Source of the DNA: Rutidosis leptorrhynchoides
Lineage: Eukaryota; Streptophyta; Magnoliopsida; Asterales; Asteraceae
Direction: 5' to 3'
NCBI RefSeq assembly: GCF_046630445.1
Contig: NC_092334.1
Location: forward strand, 102,433,501-102,497,500
DNA length: 64,000 nt
The translations under genes and the position numbers were made by a program. Each line of letters starts with the position of its first letter. Positions within the stretch are counted from its first letter, which is position 1. Under the pieces are notes generated by a model, which saw only the letters and a list, made by a program, of their open reading frames with translations, ran no database searches and was not told the DNA's origin. Below, one piece after another: positions 58,650-64,000 of the stretch.

Positions 58650-59090
58650 GATCTTTGGCATCCATCATGCATTCAAAATCGTCATCGCATCCTCTGGTAG
58701 CAAGACGGTGAGCTCGGAACCTTCTCCTGCCTGACCAACTTTATCAACAGTCACTAACTTTGATTTTTCATTGATATTTAACACAATATAACTTTCTTAA
58801 TCCCAACCTAATACTTAAATGAAAGTCTAAAACAAAATATTTGAATCAAATAGTTCCATTTGTTAGAGAATAATAATTAATGGTAAATAACAATTAAAGC
58901 ATGAAACTGAGAGGCTTACCTTGTTGAAATTTCAAAACATTAGTGCCATCTTTTGTCCAACGAATCAACCCGAAATACATTAGCCAGAGAAAGTCGACCA
59001 ACATGAGGTAATTTTTCATACAAAAGTGGGTATAAGTTTCCATACAAAAGAGACTTAGAAAGTGGGTCAAGCTTGCACCACCTACTAAAA
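58650..59090 (-). pseudogene. Unrecognised exon-like fragments
   Basis: Two minus-strand stretches look coding. One (about 58670-58750) reads VDKVGQAGEGSELTVLLPED. The other (about 58950-59085) follows a TTTTAG acceptor-like site and reads LDPLSKSLLYGNLYPLLYEK then LPHVGRLSLANVFRVDSLDK, with AAG/GTAAG at its end. I cannot name the source gene, and stops follow soon. They lie in the same direction as the kinesin fragment. Confidence 0.3.
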
Positions 59091-60103
59091 CAACAGAAAT
59101 CAGATACCCATTACCAAATTATATTTCATTAACAGAAAACAACTAAAAAAGGAAACAACATACGATTCAATTTTATATTGCTATGCATTAAAATGTGAAT
59201 TGTTCTTTTAGTATGACAGAAAACTAAATAAATTAAAATAAATAGGTCAAAACTGCAAGTTATAAAACCTAAATTAAAAATACCTTGATATTGATATACA
59301 TGTTTCTGAATTCATACAATGTGAAAGTCTAAAATTAAAGTAAATTAAATGGGTCAATATTACTTTGTCCAAAACTAACTCAAAACTAACATGGAAAAAC
59401 GTTCTTTTTTTTTTTTTTACAGAATTCTTACCATAAGAACATACAAAAGTATAACCTTTGTCAATCTCATAGTAAATGTAATATCGACCAAAATTTGAGT
59501 CCTTACTCCCTAGCATAAGCACAAGCATTATCATTAAAACTAAGCTATATTTTTAATTAAGTCGCTAAACATTTCAAATAGTGCATAAACCCTAACTATA
59601 TGTCTATATACATATACAACCCACATAAAAATTTAATCAAATTTCTACGAAACTATTACTGAATGAAGCACAAATTTTTCTCAATAGCTATAAACACAGC
59701 CTAACAAACAATTTAAAAATCTCATAATCTATAAAATAATAATCAAAAAGGCATAATCATGTTTCTCTACTAACAAACGATCAATGAATAGTAATAGTAC
59801 TTCCAATTACACATGCAACGCACACGTAGTAAACCCAAATAGCAAATAATTACGTAATCATAATTTAACAAATAAAATGTAAAACATAATACTACCTCAT
59901 CCTCTTCATCAAAATCACCTTCATGTACATTGATTTTCTCTCAATGGTAGCGCCTTTGGTTCAATGAGGTAAATTGTATATGAGCAACGCATACCATGCT
60001 AGGAATCTTCGAGAGTTTGATACCTACCAATATCTAACCATTAGAGAAATGGGTCAGGAGGCAAACTAAAAATATAAACTAAATAACTGAAAAGATGTTA
60101 GTG

Positions 60104-60139
<36 letters not shown>

Positions 60140-60475
60140 GAACATAAGTTTTAACAAAAAAGTAGAACAAAGACTCTTACACGTTTCATCAAACACTTGA
60201 TGTGCAGATTCAAGGTAAAATTGAAATGTAAAATCCTAATAACAAAAGCGTCTTTAGGCACCCAAAATCGCCAAATCCATCAAATTAATTGAAAGACAGT
60301 TAAATGCAAAGATACATAACTAAATAAGAAAATAAAAAGTACAATGGATACCTCTCACCAGTAGACCGTGTTCAACTTGAAATCAAAATATAATATAATC
60401 GTATACCAGTAAGAATAAAGTGGAGTAGGTGAACTAAATTTTTAGAGGTTTTTGTAGATCCTTTTCTCTATTTCA
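59091..60475. other. AT-rich spacer, nothing firmly recognised
   Basis: No gene is visible. It holds a (TA)n tract (60105-60137). A segment near 59942-60035 (CTCAATGGTAGCGCC, then GAGAGTTTGATACC) weakly resembles a tRNA-derived SINE head. Confidence 0.45.
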
Positions 60476-61482
60476 TGTAACAACCCAAACCAAACCACGT
60501 TCGAACCCGCTTAAAGTATCACAAAAAAAAAATTATTTTTGTTGTACAGCTATTGGCGCGGCGCGCCAACCTTCTGCGTGGCGCGCAAAAAGGCCTGGAC
60601 AGGCTGCTGTCCCAAAAAGTCAAAAACATGAAAATGTTTGACCACTTCCCGACGTATTTAGACAAAATGCTTTTCACAACATATTCATATATGAAAAACT
60701 AACACGTTCCATTCATAAAATAAGTTTTACGAGACCGGGCCCACATCGGTCATTTTACGACTTTCGTACAAAATACAAGTTTTCAACCACATGATTTTTA
60801 ATACAAAATAAAGCCGAGCATGGCGATTGGGGATACGATACCCAATCCTAATCGAATCCAAAAGCATGCCTCTAAAGAAACTACGCAAGTCCACTAGTCC
60901 CCGCACATACCCGAGCCGCCGCGTCCATGCAATCTATAAAAATGTCAACAACGAGAGGGTAAGCTAACGCTTAGTGAGTGAGAATATATTACATACATAT
61001 ATATGCATAAAATGGACACGCCACATAAATAAACAAATACCGCATACCGAAGCATCCAAGCATAAAGGCAAGCTAATCTAAGCATACCGTACGATCACTA
61101 AGCAACAAGCTAACAACATCAACAATGAGTAAGTTCACCAACGACAATGTAAACAAATGCCAATAAGCTACACCCGGAGGGTTAGCTACATCACGACAAT
61201 ACAACATTATACGTATACAATATTTAACATGCTAAACAATCACAAACACAATATGGTTAACCATAACGCTATGGTGCTACCGGCTCGTGGTTCACACCAT
61301 ACGTATTTGAGTCATACTTTTTTATAGTGCTACCGGCTCGTGGTTCACACTTCGACGCTACCGGCTCGTGGTTCACGCCTCGTTTTATAGTGCTACCGGC
61401 TCGTGGTTCACACTCGATGCTACCAGCTCGTGGTTCACATCTATTTTTATAGTGCTACCGGCTCGTGGTTCACACTCGATGC
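60476..61482 (-). mobile_element. LTR fragment cut by another LTR
   Basis: Starts TGTAACAACCC, the plus-strand form of a Tekay-type LTR end, and carries a CG-rich inverted repeat TTGGCGCGGCGCGCCAA (60554-60570) followed by GCGTGGCGCGC. It also shows the GTCAACAACGAGAGGGTAAGC region, comparable with the GTCAACACGGATGTTGGTGAG region of the Tekay LTR. Its further part is replaced at 61483 by a different LTR. Confidence 0.6.
61277..61482. repeat. Short tandem array GCTACCGGCTCGTGGTTCAC
   Basis: About seven copies of the 20-mer GCTACCGGCTCGTGGTTCAC separated by short alternating spacers (ACTCGAT or ATTTTTATAGT type). The last copy is broken off at the LTR insertion point. Confidence 0.88.
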
Positions 61483-64000
61483 TGAAATGTCCCGTTCTTA
61501 TTGATTAAAAACGTTCCATATTAATTGATTTCGTTGCGAGGTTTTGACCTCTATATGAGACGTTTTTCCAAGACTGCATTCATTTTTAAAACAAACCATA
61601 ACCTTTATTTCATAGATAAAGGTTTTAAAAAGCTTTACGTAGATTATCAAATAATGATAATTTAAAATATCCTGTTTACACACGACCATTACATAATGGC
61701 TTACAATACAAATATGTTACAACAAAATAAGTTTCTTGAATGCAGTTTTTACACAATATCATACAAGCATGGACTCCAAATCTCGTCCTTATTTAAGTAT
61801 GCGACAGCGGAAGCTCTTAATAATCACCTGAGAATAAACATGCTTAAAACGTCAACAAAAATGTTGGTGAGTTATAGGTTTAACCTATATATATCAAATC
61901 ATAATAATAGACCACAAGATTTCATATTTCAATACACATCCCATACATAGAGAAAAAAAAAATCATTCATATGGTGAACACCTGGTAACCGACATTAACA
62001 AGATGCATATATAAGAATATCCCCATCATTCCGGGACACCCTTCGGATATGATATAAATTTCGAAGTACTAAAGCATCCGGTACTTTGGATGGGGTTTGT
62101 TAGGCCCAATAGATCTATCTTTAGGATTCGCGTCAATTAGGGTGTCTGTTCCCTAATTCTTAGATTACCAGACTTTATAAAAGGGGCATATTCGATTTCG
62201 ATAATTCAACCATAGAATGTAGTTTCACGTACTTGTGTCTATTTTGTAAATCATTTATAAAACCTGCATGTATTCTCATCCCAAAAATATTAGATTTTAA
62301 AAGTGGGACTATAACTCACTTTCACAGATTTTTACTTCGTCGGGAAGTAAGACTTGGCCACTGGTCGATTCACGAACCTATAACAAATATGTACATATAT
62401 ATCAAAGTATGTTCAAAATATATTTACAACACTTTTAATACATTTTGATGTTTTAAGTTTATTAAGTCAGCTGTCCTCGTTAGTAACCTACAACTATTTG
62501 TCCAAAGTTAGATGTACAGAAAAAAAATTGATATATATTATCTTGAATCAATCAACAACCCAGAGTATACACGTCTCAGGCTAGATCACAACTCAAAGTA
62601 TATATATTTTTGGAATCAACCTCAACCCTGTATAGCTAACTCCCACATTACTGCATATAGAGTGTCTATGGTTGTTCCAAAATATATATAGATGTGTCGA
62701 CATGATAGGTCGAAACATTGTATACGTGTCTATGGTATCTCAAGATTACATAATATACAATACAAGTTGATTAAGTTATGGTTGGAATAGATTTGTTACC
62801 AATTTTCACGTAGCTAAAATGAGAAAAATTATCCAATCTTGTTTTACCCATAGCTTCTTCATTTTAAATCCGTTTTAAGTGAATCAAATTGCTATGGTTT
62901 CATACTGAACTATATTTTATGAATCTAAATAGAAAAAGTATAGGTTTATAGTCAGAAAAATAAGTTACAAGTCATTTTTTTAAAGGTAGTCATTTCAGTC
63001 GAAAGAACTACGTCTAGATGACCATTTTAGAAAACATACTTCCACTTTGAGTTTAACCATAATTTTTGGATATAGTTTCATGTTCATAATAAAAATCATT
63101 TTCTCAGAATAACAACTTTTAAATCAAAGTTTATCATAGTTTTTAATTAACTAACCCAAAACAGCCCGCGGTGTTACTACGACGGCGTAAATCTGGTTTT
63201 ACGGTGTTTTTCGTGTTTCCAGGTTTTAAATCATTAAGTTAGCATATCATATAGATATATAACATGTGTTTAGTTGATTTTAAAAGTCAAGTTAGAAGGA
63301 TTAACTTTTGTTTGCGAACAAGTTTAGAATTAACTAAACTATGTTCTAGTGATTACAAGTTTAAACCTTCGAATAAGATAGCTTTATATGTATGAATCGA
63401 ATGATGTTATGAACATCATTACTACCTTAAGTTCCTTGGATAAACCTACTGGAAAAGAGAAAAATGGATCTAGCTTCAACGGATCCTTGGATAGCTCGAA
63501 GTTCTTGAAGCAGAATCATGACACGAAAACAAGTTCAAGTAAGATCATCACTTGAAATAAGATTGTTATAGTTATAGAAATTGAACCAAAGTTTGAATAT
63601 GATTATTACCTTGTATTAGAATGATAACCTACTGTAAGAAACAAAGATTTCTTGAGATTGGATGATCACCATACAAGATTGGAAGTGAGCTAGCAAACTT
63701 GAAAGTATTCTTGATTTTATGTAACTAGAACTTGTAGAATATATGAAGAACACTTAGAACTTGAAGATAGAACTTGAGAGAGATCAATTAGATGAAGAAA
63801 ATTGAAGAATTAAAGTATTTGTAGGTGTTTTTGGTCGTTGGTGTATGGATTAGATATAAAGGATATGTAATTTTGTTTTCATGTAAATAAGTAATGAATG
63901 ATTACTCATATTTTTGTAATTTTATGAGATATTTCATGCTAGTTGCCAAATGATGGTTCCCACATGTGTTAGGTGACTCACATGGGCTGCTAAGAGCTGA
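61483..64000 (-). mobile_element. Long Tekay-type LTR running off the window
   Basis: Starts TGAAATGTCCCG and reads, in reverse, the features of the other long LTRs: GAGGTTTTGACCTCTATATGA, the TGAGAATAAACATGC motif and the shared block (61975-62175). It continues with a segment (62560-62760) that matches the interior of the non-autonomous element at 13680-13870. It interrupts the tandem array at 61482. The end is not in the window, so its length and the presence of a full element are unknown. Confidence 0.8.

Noticed and set aside
61277-61482. CRISPR-like array
   Set aside because: Plant nuclear LTR context; the spacers are near-identical alternating strings, not unique spacers.

Overview
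This is a plant nuclear sequence, most likely from the daisy family (Asteraceae). That placement is my inference: the genes have plant introns, and the LTRs belong to lineages I know best from Asteraceae (Tekay-type Ty3 elements with an initiator-Met primer site, and an Athila-type element with a tRNA-Asp-like primer site). The sequence is AT-rich and dominated by nested transposable elements. Two host genes stand in a small island at about 20.4-30.7 kb.

Layout. 1-1463 is part of an LTR cut by the window edge; it sits inside the Rep exon of a Helitron (1464-5784) whose Rep/helicase gene is worn but whose 3' terminal hairpin and CTAG end are clear. 5950-6349 is a hAT-type MITE with an 8-bp target duplication, and 6701-7395 is a second inverted-repeat element. 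From 7711 to 20350 lies a tRNA-derived SINE split by a 12.2-kb non-autonomous LTR element (7954-20168, LTRs of about 3.96 kb, 5-bp duplication ACTAG). That element encodes no gag-pol, but keeps one 148-codon ORF of unknown function.

Host genes. 21040-23871 (+) is an uninterrupted gene for a TIR/NB-ARC/TPR protein of the ancient TNP (XTNX) type. 25777-29483 (-) is a three-exon gene for a HAPLESS 8-like nuclear protein with a UBZ4-type zinc finger, and it probably has a 0.9-kb intron in its 5' leader. The two genes converge tail to tail, with a second hAT MITE between them. I recall relatives of both close together in Arabidopsis, so the pair may be conserved microsynteny.

31199-32781 is a worn Harbinger-type accessory gene, cut by a whole-looking, very young Tekay chromovirus (32782-41565, minus strand). 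On the other side of that element comes a LINE (41566-43430) instead of the rest of the Harbinger element, and there is no target duplication, which points to recombination between copies. The LINE is split by an Athila-like element (43431-57807, duplication GGTGT) that holds gag and protease parts and carries a solo LTR of another family (50251-53945, duplication CAAGT). The LINE resumes at 57808 and ends in poly(A) at 58170. 58240-60475 holds decayed gene fragments, including a kinesin-14 CH-domain piece. 60476-61482 is an LTR fragment with a short tandem array, cut by another LTR that runs off the end of the window.

The most unusual patterns are: paired CG-rich palindromes (core CATGCGATCGCATG) in LTRs of two unrelated families and in an Athila leader; two tRNA-like Pol III-type modules, each followed by a T run, inside the long LTRs of the non-autonomous element; and a second, internal copy of the polypurine-tract motif just after a pre-gag ORF in both the autonomous Tekay element and the gag-pol-less element.
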